Source of the DNA: Acorus gramineus
Lineage: Eukaryota; Streptophyta; Magnoliopsida; Acorales; Acoraceae
Length of the DNA: 64,000 bases
Assembly: GCA_030737835.1 (NCBI GenBank)
Contig: CM060854.1
Span: forward strand, 7,326,860 to 7,390,859
Direction of reading: 5' to 3'
Positions 37,901 to 50,276 of the stretch are shown piece after piece. Under the pieces are notes generated by a model, which saw nothing but the letters and a program-made list of their open reading frames with translations, did no database searches and was not told the origin of the DNA. The translations under genes were made by a program, and so were the position numbers. The stretch's first letter is position 1. Every line of letters begins with the position of its first letter.

Positions 37901-40900
37901 CTAAACCAGTACCGGGACGCGGTAGGCGTGTTCGGGAGGGACATTGCAAGAAGACAGCGAGCTACGATTAAGCCAACCTAATGGTGGTCCTACTTTGGGG
38001 TAGATGTACCTGAGTTGAAGATGTTGGCAATGAAGATTCTAAGCCTCACGTCTTCAGCTTTCGCATGCGAACGATGTTGGAGTACCTTTGAGCAGCTTCA
38101 CACGAAGAAGAGTAACCGTCTAAAACAGAAGAGGTTGAATGATTTGGTGTACGTCATGTACAACCAAAAACTGAAAGAGCGTTTCTCAAAATTGCATGAG
38201 AAGCCCGGATTCTATGATCCAATCAGCACAACTGTTGAAGATGATGAAGAGTGGATCACGGATGCCGGAGAGGAAAGAGTTTTTGATGATGAGGGAGAAA
38301 GCTTGACAAGGAATGAAGTCGAGCGACAAGCCTTTGGAGATGATCCGGATGGCTCGCCACCAACAAGAACATATGTTCGTAGAGGAAGCGGAAGTGGATC
38401 AACGATAAGAAGATCAACACAAGAGGAAGCGGCCGCGGAAGAAAATGTGCAAGAGGAAGATGAAGAAGTTCCAGTGCAAGCCAATGTCACTGGAGAACTG
38501 CCCGGAGTCTACATCGACGAGGACGATCAGAACGAGAATGAAACAGATTTTCCCCAATGGGTGCGAGAGGGAAATGTTGAGTTTGCCTCCTCTTTACTAG
38601 GATATTATTATCAGTGATGTAATTCAATGCTTTTTATGTAACTGAAAGAAGTTATTATATATTTTCTTCATGGGAAATGTAGAATTTTATGATCTTTAAA
38701 GATTTTTATGATCTTCAAATAAACGTTAGGAATTTGCTCTAGCCCTAGAAAAAAGCCCCAGAAAATACCGTTCGATTACCGTTTGAACCTTGTTCGAACG
38801 ACAAGGGAACGTTTGAAGCACGTTCGAACGTGAATTCGAACGAGCAGTTACGGTTTGAACACCGTTCGAACGGTATTCGAACGTCAGAACCCCGCTCTGA
38901 CTTCGAATTACCGTTCGAACAACGCTTCGAACATCAAGGGAACGTTTGAACAGCGTGCGAACGTGACTTCAAACGAGCAGTACCCGTTCGAACCCCGTTC
39001 AAACGGTCTTTGAACGTCAGAACCTCGCTCTGACTTCGAATTACCGTTCGAACAACGCTTCGAACGTCAAGGGAACGTTTGAACAGAGTGCGAACGTGAA
39101 CGTGACTTCGAACGATCATGACCCGTTCGAGCCCCGTTCGAACGGTATTCGAACGTCAGAACCCCGCTCTGACTTCGAATTACCGTTCGAACAACGCTTC
39201 GAACGGTCCAGGATCGTTTGAATAGAGTTCGAACGTTTATTCGAACGATCAGATACCGTTCGAACATTACTTCGAACGGTCTCTTAAAGTTCGAAGACCG
39301 TTCGAACGTTCTTCGAATGGTAAGAGCACGTTCGATTACCATTCGAACGGTTAGTTTGAAAATTCAAAAAACAGCCACTATTCAGTGGCCGTTTACAACC
39401 CTATCAATTCATAAACTATTCAAACAACCCTATCAATTCAAACAAATTATTCGAACAATTCATTAACAAACAATTCATATACCATAATTCATAAACCACT
39501 ATTCATAAACCATACAAGAGAGATAACACATAGTTTCATAACAAAAAGAAAACTAGTTTCATAACAACCAAAAACATATTTTCATTGTCCGGGCCCAGGA
39601 TGCTCTTCTTGACCATCATCACGAGGAGCAGAGAACGTTGGCAAGCTTCCCGTCATCATTGAATTGTAACCGGGCATGACAAGTCCCAAAGCACGCCGGA
39701 CTTCAGATAATCCGTCATCAACATGATCGAACCGGGAGTTCATGTTAGCTTCGAACGTGTCCATGCGGCTTTCAATTTTATTGAACCGCATGTCAATGGT
39801 AGAGTCCAAGGAATCAAATCGCTCACACAATAGAGAATACATCTCGCCGGTGGACATTTCATGATCCGGCATTGTCATGTCATCATCACCGAATGGCATC
39901 GTCGGGTTATTGGTAGCTTGTGTGGAAGCGGCCGCAGCAGATGTTGATGCACCGGCACCCAATTTCTTCCTTAATTGCCCCTCGCTCCTCTTCACAGTAG
40001 AGTCATCGATTGGAGATTTGGAGTATGATTTGGGTTCATTTGGGGCGATTTCAATCCCAATAGATTTGATCATGTTACTAATGAACACACTGAAAGGAAG
40101 AGAGTCCGTGGATGATTGGGAAAGGGATGCTTCAGTGATGACATCAAAAATGATGTTAGGAAGATCAATCGGGGCGCTCGTTCCAATCATGTAAAGAAGC
40201 TTTGCTCTGTCTTCAGTAACATCGCTCTTATGCCCCATAGGAACGATATTATGAGAAATAATGGTATTTAAGAGGCGGTAGATAGGTTTGAGAAGAGATT
40301 GTTGAATGACGGTATGGTATTCTAGTCCCGTTACGCATATCTTTTCAGATATGGTGGTTTTCATTGCAGATAATTTCCTATAATCTATAGCATTAGGCAC
40401 ACGAGGAAGTGTAAGTTGATCAGCAATGGTTTGGGTGGAAATGGTAAAATATTTTCCATTCAAATAAGTCCTGAAAGTGCGATTATGAGGAAGTATATCA
40501 TGAATGTTGGCATAGAACAAATGCACATAATGAGGGTAGGCTACACTACCAAGTGAGGCAATGTCCATCCAACCACGGGATTCAAATATGGTCCATATGT
40601 TGTGATATGATGGTATATCCCTGAATTTTTCTAAGATAATTTCGCGCTCAAGGATCAAAGAGCGTTTACAAAATAGTTTTTCAAAGGCCTTCTTCGCCTT
40701 ACGTTCATAGAAAATATTGGCATCGGACGAAGAAAAAGTTTCCCTAGCGCGTTTAGGCAATTTCTTATTTACCATCACGAAAACAAATGTAAGAAAAAGT
40801 TTGGTGGTATTGTGATTTTTGGACCTAGGGTTAGAGGTTGGGAGATGATTGAGGTTGGGACCTAGGGTTAGAGGTAGGGAGATGAGAAATATCCTAGAAT

Positions 40901-43900
40901 TCAAAAAAAGGAATGATTGAGGTTGCAAAACAAAAGAATATACAACAATAAACATCATTCATCATTTACATTCAAAGATTAAACAAAAAAATTAAAAAAA
41001 TTTGATAATGGAGATGAAAAAGAGTAGAAGCATACCTTAAATAGTGTTTAGAAGGATTTGGGAGGATTTGGGAGAGGGATTTGATGGGAAAAATAGGGTT
41101 TGGAAGGATTTGGGGGCTTTGGGTTTAAATAGGGTTCGAATGGGAAAAATAGAGAGAGGGAATGAGAGGTTTCGGGCTGAACCTGATTTAAAAGGCCCGA
41201 GGCCGTTCAAACTCCAGTTTGAATGGTCTGTGCATTTTTTGTTTAAAAAAAAAAATAGGAAGGCGTTCGAACAGCCGTTCGAACGCCTTCCTAAACCTAA
41301 GTGCGGCCGCATGTACTGTACATGCGGCCGCATATGCTATGTGCGGACCCCACCGCACATGCGGTCCGCACACAGTTTGAAACTATGCCTACAACATACA
41401 TAAGGGTACATTTCATCATTTATAAAAAAATGACATGTCCCAATGCTACATAGCTCAATATTATTGCCCCAGAAAATGTATTTTCCCCTTTGTCTTTAAG
41501 AAACAAAAAATATATTCTCAAGGATTTTCACATCACATGCTTCTCTGTTAAGAACCCTCCCCATTACTCAGCAAAAATCTCAATCATTCTGCATGAAGGA
41601 TCATTTGACTGAAGTACCCCTTCCTGTTGCCCATTATATTGTAAGTGAAAAAATTCCCACATCCGCCGAAAGGGTATTAGGAGCTAGGTGTTCCAGTTAT
41701 ATATGATATGGGGGCAAGTAGGCAACCATTTAGACTATAGAACCATTGTTTCTCCATGTTTAGAGGTTTAAGGATAAAGATTAGTGTCAGCTGTATTCCT
41801 GATGGTATGAATTCAATTTACTTGTGTAGCTGGTCTCTAGGAAAACACTGAAAGATGATAAGAAATTAATGTTGTTATTGTATGTACCCAAATGTGCCTA
41901 ATTGTTAAGGCAGTGGATAGAATATTGAATTTTGTAGGTTAACACTATCTTGTGTATCTCTAACCATGTGCTCTTCATTTCCCTATTCTCTGCCACTTTG
42001 TCTTCTTCCTCCTATTGGCTTTCAAAAAACATCTTACTTTCCCTTTTGTCAGACTTTTTCATCCAATGCTTTTCCTCTACATAATACTCTCAGGCTTTCT
42101 TCACTTTCATCCTTGAGAAGTCCAAAAAATTGAGAGTTGCCCAACTGTGTGTCACCAGCAATATCAACATAGCACTCTGGCAAGTGGACTGGACCAGCAT
42201 TATACCATAGTATCCCTGATCATTTTCGTATAGTTTCATGTAAAATTCCCATCCCTGATCATTTTCATACTTTTATCTCTGATAGAAACTTGTACAGAAC
42301 TTCTGCTCAATTCACTTGAGATTTTTTTGCCATCTGAAGACGATTGATCCACATATTCCCCATATTTTACCTCAGCATGACTCATATCTGTCTCCTTGGT
42401 TTATCTCCTTTGAGTCCTACTGAGTCCACTGATCGGTCCCATAATACATTCATGTCTGACAATTAACTTTCCTAGTTTTATACATCACCTACTTTGACTT
42501 TATTTCATAAAAATAATAATAATAATAATAATAATACAAACCCTGACAACCTTAACTTAAACCAGCCTTGGTGCTTCCTATACAGATTTTTCACTTTCAG
42601 CTGCAATGATTCAATCACACAACATACCAAATGCACAAACCTTCAAATCATCCAACAAGTTTTAGATCCTATTGAAAATATCATCCATCTCACCACTTAT
42701 TTTATATTGGGTACTGCTTGCATTTCAGAGAAAATTGTTAATTCTGCCTAAACTTCATTCCCTCTGAAGCCTTTATTCCATATAGTTCTCAATCTCCCTC
42801 TAGGTTCTATTCCATACAGTCGATCTTAGTGTCTAAATCTTACCACATATTCCAATTGGTGCATATCCATTTTTTTGGCATTTAAATCCCTTGCCCCATC
42901 CCCCAAAATCAGCACATAGCAGGATAAATCACTGGTAGATGAATATTACATTCAATACATCAGTTCTACCTCCCTGCATTCTTTTTCCTCTTTTATTTTT
43001 TATTTTTTATTTTTTTAAGAGAGAGAGAGGAGAAAATTTATTAGAAAATGCCCCTGAACAAGGAAGGAGATGAGGGATCTCCGTACAAAATTTAGTTAAA
43101 TAGAAATAAAAAAGGAAAACGAAGGGGAAAGAAACCCTTCAAGCATCGCCTCTGATTCGTCACCTCCCGAACCTATGGTTTCCCATAATTGATGATGATG
43201 GAAATAGCAACTCATGTGTTCTCCAATTAAAATCTCTTTATTGGAATACACGTTCATTATGAGTGAGCCAAATACTTCAACATACTTGAGAAACTGCATC
43301 CCTGCATTCTTAAATCACTTTAACCAACAAACAAGGGGTTTAAAGACAGATTGACAAGGAATGAAGGCCTGTCTCAAAAAAAAAAAAATTACGTTGAAAA
43401 TATTTGGACGGCCATTATGGGGCTACTTTGAGTTTGGGTATATGTTCATATTGGAGAGAGCTTCATCTACTCCAATATAAGGACTAAGTGGAAAGGGTCA
43501 TGGATGTAATCAACTGACCTCTTTTTTTACCTTTTCCTCAGCTCTCTGTGTTTTGTTTTTATTTTCGCTTTTGTCTCACAGATTTCTTTTTTCAGAGATC
43601 CATTGTTTCCATTTTGTTCGAGGAGTGACATTTTCTTAATAGAAAGCTTCAATCTTAATTCTCCAAAAAGACAGATTGGCGTGAAGCAAGTAAATTCATG
43701 AAAATAAAGATAATTCACAAATACAGAACTGTTCCCATGGAAAAATACCCCCCTCCAAATGCGAGGATCCATGGCTCAATAACAGATTTTCTAGGGAAGC
43801 ACACTCCAAAACCTCTGATCTGGAGCAAGTCATGTTGGAGGAACACCGGTTTGGTATTTATATCAGACCAGCATATTTTTTAATTCAACATATTATGCTT

Positions 43901-46900
43901 TAAATTTCAAGCACAAAGAGTCAGATTCTAAAGCATACAAAAGTTTGATTTTATTAGTAATTAAAAAAGACGTAGATGTGCAGAGATGCCACTACAAGTT
44001 GGGGAAAGGACACAGGGAAAAGATCTGTATGTCTTTTGTAGTCAACAAGACCTACGCGACATGAGAGAGTACATGTGATGCATGAAGGGTCAACAAAAAG
44101 GAAAGAACATCACCTAGAGTGGTCCCACATACAGGGCTGACACAACTGCAAACAGCCGGACGAGATCCTAACCAAACTCTTGAAATGGCGACACAAAAAA
44201 AATATTTGTGAAGTACCCCCACAATTTTTTAAATCAAATACATATACAAAATGTGAGACAGGGGACCCTCCCTGGATTGGGGCCCTACACGACCACCTAG
44301 GGTCAGGATCAGATGATCGGTCATGCCTAGGGATGCTAGCAGGAGAGAGGTACTAACCGAATACTTCACAACACTTCACCATATAAAAATTCTCGTTAGG
44401 GGATAATGACCACAGATGCTGCTATGCAACAACATGAATTCGGTGCTTGACATGGGCAAGAGGCATTGGACAATTTTGCTAAGCAGGTCTAACACAAACC
44501 CTTTTCAACAAGCTTTTCCAGAAAAGTTGAATATGATTAAAACTTATTGGGTTAAGATTTAAACTTATCGAGTAAAGATCAAAGAAACCATTCACCATGT
44601 CCACAACTCACTAGATATATGTGCTGGTATCCAACACATCTCTCTTATGGGTGTTCCAATCTACAGGGTGCCTTACGGAAATAGGTGAAAACATTCAACA
44701 TCAACAACTTTAGCTCTATTTTTCTTCAAAATAATAATAACAAAAAAATAATAATAATAACAACAATTGAGCTATGCTTCATACATCATATCAACAATTT
44801 TCTAGTAACATTATTCTACATTTCTACTTTCACTTTGTCTAATACACCAAAGCTTCTCTAGCACATTTGAACTAACCTATTACAGAGTCCATGAAGGAAA
44901 AAGATCATTATCAACATAACAAATGAGAACCCAAATTTATCAGTTATTGTTAATTTTATTGATCAAGTTCATTTGTTCTGTCAGAGAGGAAGATCCTCAA
45001 TCCCTCATCACATCATCAAGTGCTTTTGTTACTCTCATACAATCATCTTGAATCAAATTTTTAAAATAATCAATCTTGGATGCCACTGTGGAATATGCAT
45101 TTGTGTCCAAGTCCAACCTTCTCCATACATAAACACATACCCACCCTCAAACACAAACACACCAAAAAAAAAAACCACCCACATGCTGCATTTATTTCTT
45201 GCCCCATCAATGTTTTAAATATCAAATTTATCGATATATCGAAGTCGGCCCCAATCGATATATCGATTGGCTTTTTTTTCCCAAAAAAATGGGAAAAAAA
45301 TGAAAAAACAGCAACAAAAAAGGATAGAAATTGTGAAAAAAGGGAATAGAAAATGAATAACAATAATTTTAATATTTCATATTAAGTTATGAATATTTTA
45401 CAATGGTGTTGGTTTGAAATAAAAATGCATAACTAATTAACTACAACATAAAACTACAAAAGTGAGGAAATTTTTTGCTTCTTTTGGGATTAAGGGATTT
45501 TGGGAAGAAATTGTTTGCTAAATGAGAGAATAAAGATTGTATGAGAGTCATTAAATGGTAGAGAAGATGTTTATTGAGTTGTTGTGGTGAGAATGGGGGT
45601 TTGGGGGAGTATTTATAGGATTGGGAAAAGGACAAAAAAATAAAAAATAAAAGTTGTTGGGGGGGGGGGGGTGTTTCTGCAAAAAAAAACCCCAAAAGGC
45701 TATAAAGCCGTTTGGGCCGGCCGAAATTCTAAATAAAAAATAAAAAATTTAACAGTCGGGTCAAGCTGGCCTGATATATCGACGATATATTCGATAAAAC
45801 CCCGAGATTTCTGTCGATTTTAGCGATTCGGTTGGCGATTTCGATATATTGAGATCGCGATCGATATTTAAAACTATGTGCCCCACCCGCCCCAACACAC
45901 ACACCAAAAAAAAAAAAACACCAGCCACATACTGCATTTATTTCTTCCCTCCCAAAAGCCTGATCCAAAATAAACTGAACCTGGCGATTATGATGAGCTG
46001 ATCCTTTGAATTTATATGGAAGTCTCAAATGTCTGAAGTTATTGATGACACATAAAATCATGTATCCAGATTGGGATACACCTTAAGGCTCCTTTTTACA
46101 GTGGTATCTTGATCGTGGTATAAAGCTAAAATGGTATTCTAATACCAAACAGAGATGTGGGTATATCTATCTTACTAGAAACATATTTTTTTTATCATCA
46201 AACAGTGGATTAACTAGTCCACCTGAGACATAAAGTATGAGTTATACCATTTTTCACTAACTAGTAAATACTTTTACATAAACTATTAATCAAAAAATAG
46301 GTGAATCAATCACCTTTTATATTACTACACATTTCACTTAGAGTAAAATTAGTATGTTAAAAAAACAATTTGCAGTCCAAAGATAAAAGTGGGTTAATTT
46401 CATGAGTATTATAACACCGTGCATTGTGATATACTAAGTCAAAAATTTAGCCCACTACAAAAGGGGTCCTTAATTTCAACCAATTTCCCATAGTAGACAT
46501 GTAGCACAACCTTATAACAACACCCTTTTATCCCAAAAAAAAAAACTATGGACCTGTAGACAGAGTGACAGACAACTATGAATAAGTAATTTTGACACAC
46601 TATCAGTATCCAGAATCCATATAGTGCCAAGAACCTAATGATTTTAGAAATAATAAAGCTCTATAATATGATAGCCTAACTTTTTACAGATACAAATTGA
46701 AATTTTAAAATACAAGAAATGCCCATGTGACTTCAAGCTTCATGTTTATCAGCCAACAGAGTTTTCCATTCAACTGATACGCTTGTAAGTAAGAATGCAA
46801 TGTATTGATATGAAACAGAAGTTCTAAAATATTTCCCATATATGTTCTTTACACAAATTTTGGTATGATTTATGGGATAGGCAGATAGCCAAAGAATCAT

Positions 46901-47224
46901 TGAAGTATTTTAAATCAGGCATGAATGAAGTGTTTTGCATGTTTTCAAATAATATAACAATATATAATACGGCACAATCACTCTCAGACACAAAATTTCT
47001 CACGCATGCTTACCCATATCCCAACCAGCTGCCATACCAGTGTCATATCTAGATAGTATGTATGTGCCCCTTTACAAGGATCTAAGAGACGTAGAATTCC
47101 TTTGTTGCGTCATATTGAGAATGTCTTCAAAAGGGAGCGTTCATCACCACCCGCCCTTCATGCACCCCAAAAAATTCAGGGTGCGGTGAATGACTGGGGA
47201 AAAAGAGAGGAAGAGAGAGAGAGA

Positions 47225-47257
<33 letters not shown>

Positions 47258-50200
47258 GGGTGGAGTCGGTGGTCGGGGGAGGAGGGCAGTTTATCAATTG
47301 CCAAATATGCACAAAAAATGCTCCTTCAGAAAAGGAAAACATTAAACAGCCACATACGCACTGTGATTTTATCCGAAGAAAAGAAACTAGTTCAGAAAGG
47401 CATTGCAATTTTTCCTTGCAATTTCACCATGTCATATTCCTACACAAGTACACATCCTACCAAACATTCAAGCTGAATGAAGGCCTATTTGGAGCTTTTT
47501 TTTAAAGAAAAGTTGGAACATTCATATATAAAGATAATGCCCTTCCATCAAAGGAGATGAGAGATCTCCTACTTACAAGAAATTAAAACAAAGCAAAGAA
47601 AACTCAACATTAACTTCCCAAAGGAACTAACACCATCACAATAAAGACTACAAAACCTACATCCCCCTCCAACTTATCCCCATAATCATTGATGTCGAAT
47701 ATTGAGCCATCACCCAATTCCAAAGGAGAGACTTGATCAACATCAATGTATTTTCAATGTACATCCATTTCCTTTGGAAAATTAGTCCATTCCTTGCTAG
47801 CCAAATTCCCCAACACACCGCATGGGGTATCAATCCATGTGGGCCTGTACGGGCCTACCTTATAGTGTATTGAACATCTAATTATTACTGGTGACTCCTA
47901 TGACTGGGTCAAGAGAGCAGTTTTGAATTGAAGCTGAGAGACTGGACTTGCTGTATTGAAACTGATGATGGAATAAAGTAATCCGTTATATGGATGATTT
48001 GGAAATAAAGGAACACCCAATTGTGCAAAAGAATCAATAAGTATGTACACAGAGTTCTCTCTTTGATCTTCAGGTTTATCAAAAGAATGGGCATCGATCT
48101 CAAATTTCTTATGGGAAGGAGTCATCTTACTTAGCAGGGTTGCTGAGTAACCCAATAATATTACCGAAAATCCTCCTAACTCCTTGTAGTGTTCATGGAT
48201 TGTCAGGAACCTAGGGAATGGTTGTTACCTAGGTGATTTTCTAGGGTTTTCTTCCTATCTTTTATCATATATGGTCCAAACATCATATATGAAATTAAAA
48301 CTAAAAAACCTCATAATTGTGGTAAGTCCTTCAGGAAAATTAAGTTGAGAATATGATTTTTTTTTTCCAATTCGTTAAATTACTAGAAGACCAATAAAGC
48401 ATAATGAAATTAGTCATGATGTAGGACCTATTTCCATTTTTTTTAATGAAAAAGGCAGAAATTCCACATTGTTGAAATATAAAATTTGTAAACATGCCCG
48501 ATGACAATGTCCATCCAGATTATGGAAGAAACAGGAAAATGTTGTATTGTGGGCCAACGTCAATTGATCTTTATCATAATAGAAATCAATCAAATCTAGA
48601 TTTTGTTTACAATTGACAAAAGTTATTATTTCCTCTAATCTGACAAAAAGTAGGAACTCTTAAATCTATAAAATTTATGATACCGAGTATGAATGATAGT
48701 TTCTGTTTTAAATGGAAATGAGCAAAACTTTTTCTATTCTGCACAACTCGGAAGTTGGATGAATTTGTATAATTTACAAGGACGATAATTTTCCTTATTT
48801 CATTTTTAGTTAGTGGGTCATTCTGCTCTTGCTATTGTATTTGAACTATGGATTGGAGATTGCAGAAATTCTGTGGAAAGCTCTCAAGAAATCATGAAGA
48901 ATCTGCCGTTAATTGTTGTTTTCTATTGTGTTCTTGAGATGTCCTTCTGTTCTTCATTGTTAATGTTGTGTGACACCCATTTCATATAGTTCAGGAAGCG
49001 TGACTCATCCATTTTTTTATATGTGCATCTGTTTGGTCGGCTGATTGGTTTATTGTCCAGCTTCATCCTGCTTTCATCTATCCAGGAATATTTATAAGAC
49101 CAATTTGATAGAGAAATGACCCATTTATGCATAAGTACATACCGAATCACTTCGGTGCTATCAACTAGGTAGGATAGGACCATGTGAGTTGAGTATATGA
49201 AGGATTTTTGTCTCCTATTTCATTGCAGAGGGATATTGCCACTGCGCATGCTTACAGATTTTATATATCTTCAATACTATGTAGATTGGCTCTACATCTT
49301 GACAGATGTCAATGTGTTTTCTCATTGGTATGATCAGGATAGCAATATGGTATAATCAAACAACAGGCATCAAGAGCAATCTCAAGGGTTTGAATATGAA
49401 TTTTCCAGTCTCACATCATTATTGTCCAACCTTTGTCCCAAAAAAGTTTGAGTTGATTTTGTTTAATCTTACTACAATATATAATTTCAAACCACATCAC
49501 CAAAAGTAATCTCCTAATCGCATTGCACCTATTCGTATCCAAATTAAATTGATGATCACATATCAAAACATTCTCTGATCCATTCCAACCCCTTCTAAAA
49601 CTTCCACGCCACACAAGTTCATGAACCTCACAAAAGTCAACTCCACCATAAAACAGACTCACAGTATGAAATTATTGCAAAAAAAATCAACATGATCCAA
49701 AAAGAGAGAGGCCAATTAGACTACCTGTCATTGCGGTTCAAGCGAGCGCCGAGGTAAAACGCGACCGACAGCAGCCAAGAATCACTGTGGACGGCAACAA
49801 GTGAGAGCCAGTCCTTGCGGTCCATCCCATCCCTGGCGAAGTTGATACCCAGCGCGGGCTCCGGCAGCTCCGGCGGCACCTCCTCCGCCGGCAGCGTCAC
49901 TTCCCACATGTCATTCGGGTGTCCATACAAGCACAAGTTCTCCTTCTCTACAATAAACCCCCCCCCCCCCCCCCAAAAAAAAAAAAAAAAAAACACACAC
50001 ACATCAAAACAAAACCCAAACACACAAGTTCCCCCAAAATCACAGAGATTCGTTACCTGGGTCACAGAGCTCGTAGACTTCGTGGACATCTGAGAAAAAG
50101 AGGAGAGAGAAACACGAAGATCGATCAGATATTGAAAGTTCTTTTAGGGTTTCTATGAGAGAGATGGAGAAAGGGTTACCGTAACAGAGGGCGCGGACGA

Positions 50201-50276
50201 TGCCGGCCCTTCGGCCGCTGTAGTCTCTGAAGATGTCCTCGACGGATTTAGGGTTGGACGGCATCTCCTGATTCAT
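34973..50276 (-). CDS. AL: Alfin-like PHD-finger histone reader
   Basis: Five exons on the minus strand: 50276-50180, 50089-50057, 49947-49725, 35433-35313 and 35224-34973, all with GT-AG junctions and consistent phase, giving 241 aa, normal for the family. Residues 1-130 form the Alfin N-terminal domain ([70 protein letters not shown]). A linker carries [17 protein letters not shown]. The C-terminal PHD finger has C4HC3 ligands (CGTC, CDIC, WFHGKC, CPNC) and the aromatic FWIGCD strand. These nuclear proteins bind trimethylated lysine 4 of histone H3 in Arabidopsis homologues. Intron 3 is 14.3 kb and contains a 5.6-kb hAT transposon; the exons themselves are intact. [10 protein letters not shown] was taken as the start; the second methionine, four residues on, is equally possible. 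Confidence 0.93.
36010..36369 (+). promoter_or_regulatory. TATA box and leader of the hAT transposase
   Basis: TATAAAAT at 36010-36017, followed by a CT-rich leader with repeated AAACTCTCAA-like words to the ATG at 36370. The spacing fits a transcript start near 36040. A short intron in the leader is possible but not resolved. Confidence 0.5.
36370..38617 (+). pseudogene. hAT transposase (DUF659 and C-terminal dimerisation), decayed
   Basis: From 36370 the frame gives a basic/acidic N-terminus, then a DUF659-type block ([48 protein letters not shown]). From 37589 it continues in another frame ([30 protein letters not shown]). The last part from 37982 holds the hAT dimerisation motif [20 protein letters not shown] and an acidic tail ending at 38617. 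There is one frame change near 37588 in a short T-run and one in-frame stop at 37979. No BED zinc finger is visible at the N-terminus, where relatives usually have one; it may have lain in a separate exon or be lost. The rest is well kept, so decay is recent. Confidence 0.88.
38768..39352. repeat. Array of TTCGAA-centred palindromes, period about 133-139 bp
   Basis: Between the two convergent transposon genes. The marker GCTCTGACTTCGAATTACCG recurs starting at 38894, 39027 and 39166. Each period contains several CGTTCGAACG-type palindromes spaced about 10-25 bp, including GTTTGAAC variants. It may serve as binding sites or as a bidirectional 3' region. The same word occurs again at 41263-41286 near the right end. 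Confidence 0.85.
39582..40775 (-). CDS. Transposon-borne protein, putative plant transposon protein domain
   Basis: Open for 397 codons from [14 protein letters not shown]; the frame stays open upstream to 40958 but that part looks like leader. Basic N-terminus, then about residues 55-265 resembling the 'putative plant transposon protein' domain ([74 protein letters not shown]). A low-complexity linker ([12 protein letters not shown]) and a coiled-coil-like C-terminus follow (repeated F..I/M..R.D..E). Biochemical role is unknown. It lies wholly inside the hAT element, convergent with the transposase. A TATTTAAA on the minus strand near 41125 and a possible donor AAG/GTATGC near 41036 suggest a spliced leader. 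Intact while the transposase is broken. Confidence 0.75.
   Translation of the reverse strand: MVNKKLPKRARETFSSSDANIFYERKAKKAFEKLFCKRSLILEREIILEKFRDIPSYHNIWTIFESRGWMDIASLGSVAYPHYVHLFYANIHDILPHNRTFRTYLNGKYFTISTQTIADQLTLPRVPNAIDYRKLSAMKTTISEKICVTGLEYHTVIQQSLLKPIYRLLNTIISHNIVPMGHKSDVTEDRAKLLYMIGTSAPIDLPNIIFDVITEASLSQSSTDSLPFSVFISNMIKSIGIEIAPNEPKSYSKSPIDDSTVKRSEGQLRKKLGAGASTSAAAASTQATNNPTMPFGDDDMTMPDHEMSTGEMYSLLCERFDSLDSTIDMRFNKIESRMDTFEANMNSRFDHVDDGLSEVRRALGLVMPGYNSMMTGSLPTFSAPRDDGQEEHPGPGQ
41388..45207. other. Alfin-like intron 3, middle part, unassigned
   Basis: No gene recognised. An (ATA)n run lies near 42512-42534. A block at about 43020-43310 resembles, in one short stretch (GGAGATGAGGGATCTCC), a block at about 47555 and may be an old retroposon end on the minus strand. 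Confidence 0.4.
45208..45878. mobile_element. 671-bp hAT-like element with CATAGTTTTAAA ends
   Basis: Ends CAATGTTTTAAATATC and, reversed, CATAGTTTTAAATATCG; flanks TGCCCCAT and TGCCCCAC give an 8-bp duplication with one mismatch. Subterminal arms are full of ATCGATATATCG palindromes. No transposase. The terminal word is close to that of the 5.6-kb hAT element in the same intron. About 50 bp outside each end a similar ACACACC-A(n)-CTGCATTTATTTCTT stretch occurs, so the site was already a local duplication. Confidence 0.75.
45879..49724. other. Alfin-like intron 3, right part, unassigned
   Basis: No gene recognised. A 30-bp G-run lies at 47227-47256 after a GA stretch. About 47520-47830 read on the minus strand gives LINE-like traces ([10 protein letters not shown]) in broken frames, probably an old 3' fragment. 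The remainder is ordinary AT-rich intron. Confidence 0.4.

Larger units (their letters stand above)
35795..41387. mobile_element. 5.6-kb two-gene hAT transposon in Alfin-like intron 3
   Basis: Bounded by a perfect 8-bp target duplication CCTACAAC (35787-35794, 41388-41395). The ends read CATAGTTTAAAGTGCGGCC and, reversed, CATAGTTTCAAACTGTGTGC. Both subterminal regions are GC-rich and dense in TGCGGC/GCCGCA palindromes, in strong contrast to the AT-rich host intron. It carries a hAT transposase (+, 36370-38617), a second gene on the opposite strand (39582-40775) and a palindrome array between them. Perfect flanks imply a recent insertion, but the transposase frame is broken, so it probably moved with help supplied in trans or decayed after arrival. 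Confidence 0.93.

Noticed and set aside
40776-40958. Upstream 61-codon extension of the transposon accessory gene
   Set aside because: Composition and a local duplication of GGACCTAGGGTTAGAGGT look like untranslated leader; the methionine before VNKKLPKR is the better start.
41037-41333. 98-codon minus-strand frame near the hAT right end
   Set aside because: Consists of subterminal repeats and a possible spliced leader; no protein similarity seen.
47102-47476. 124-codon frame across the G-run
   Set aside because: Poly-glycine and GA repeat translation, an artefact of low complexity.
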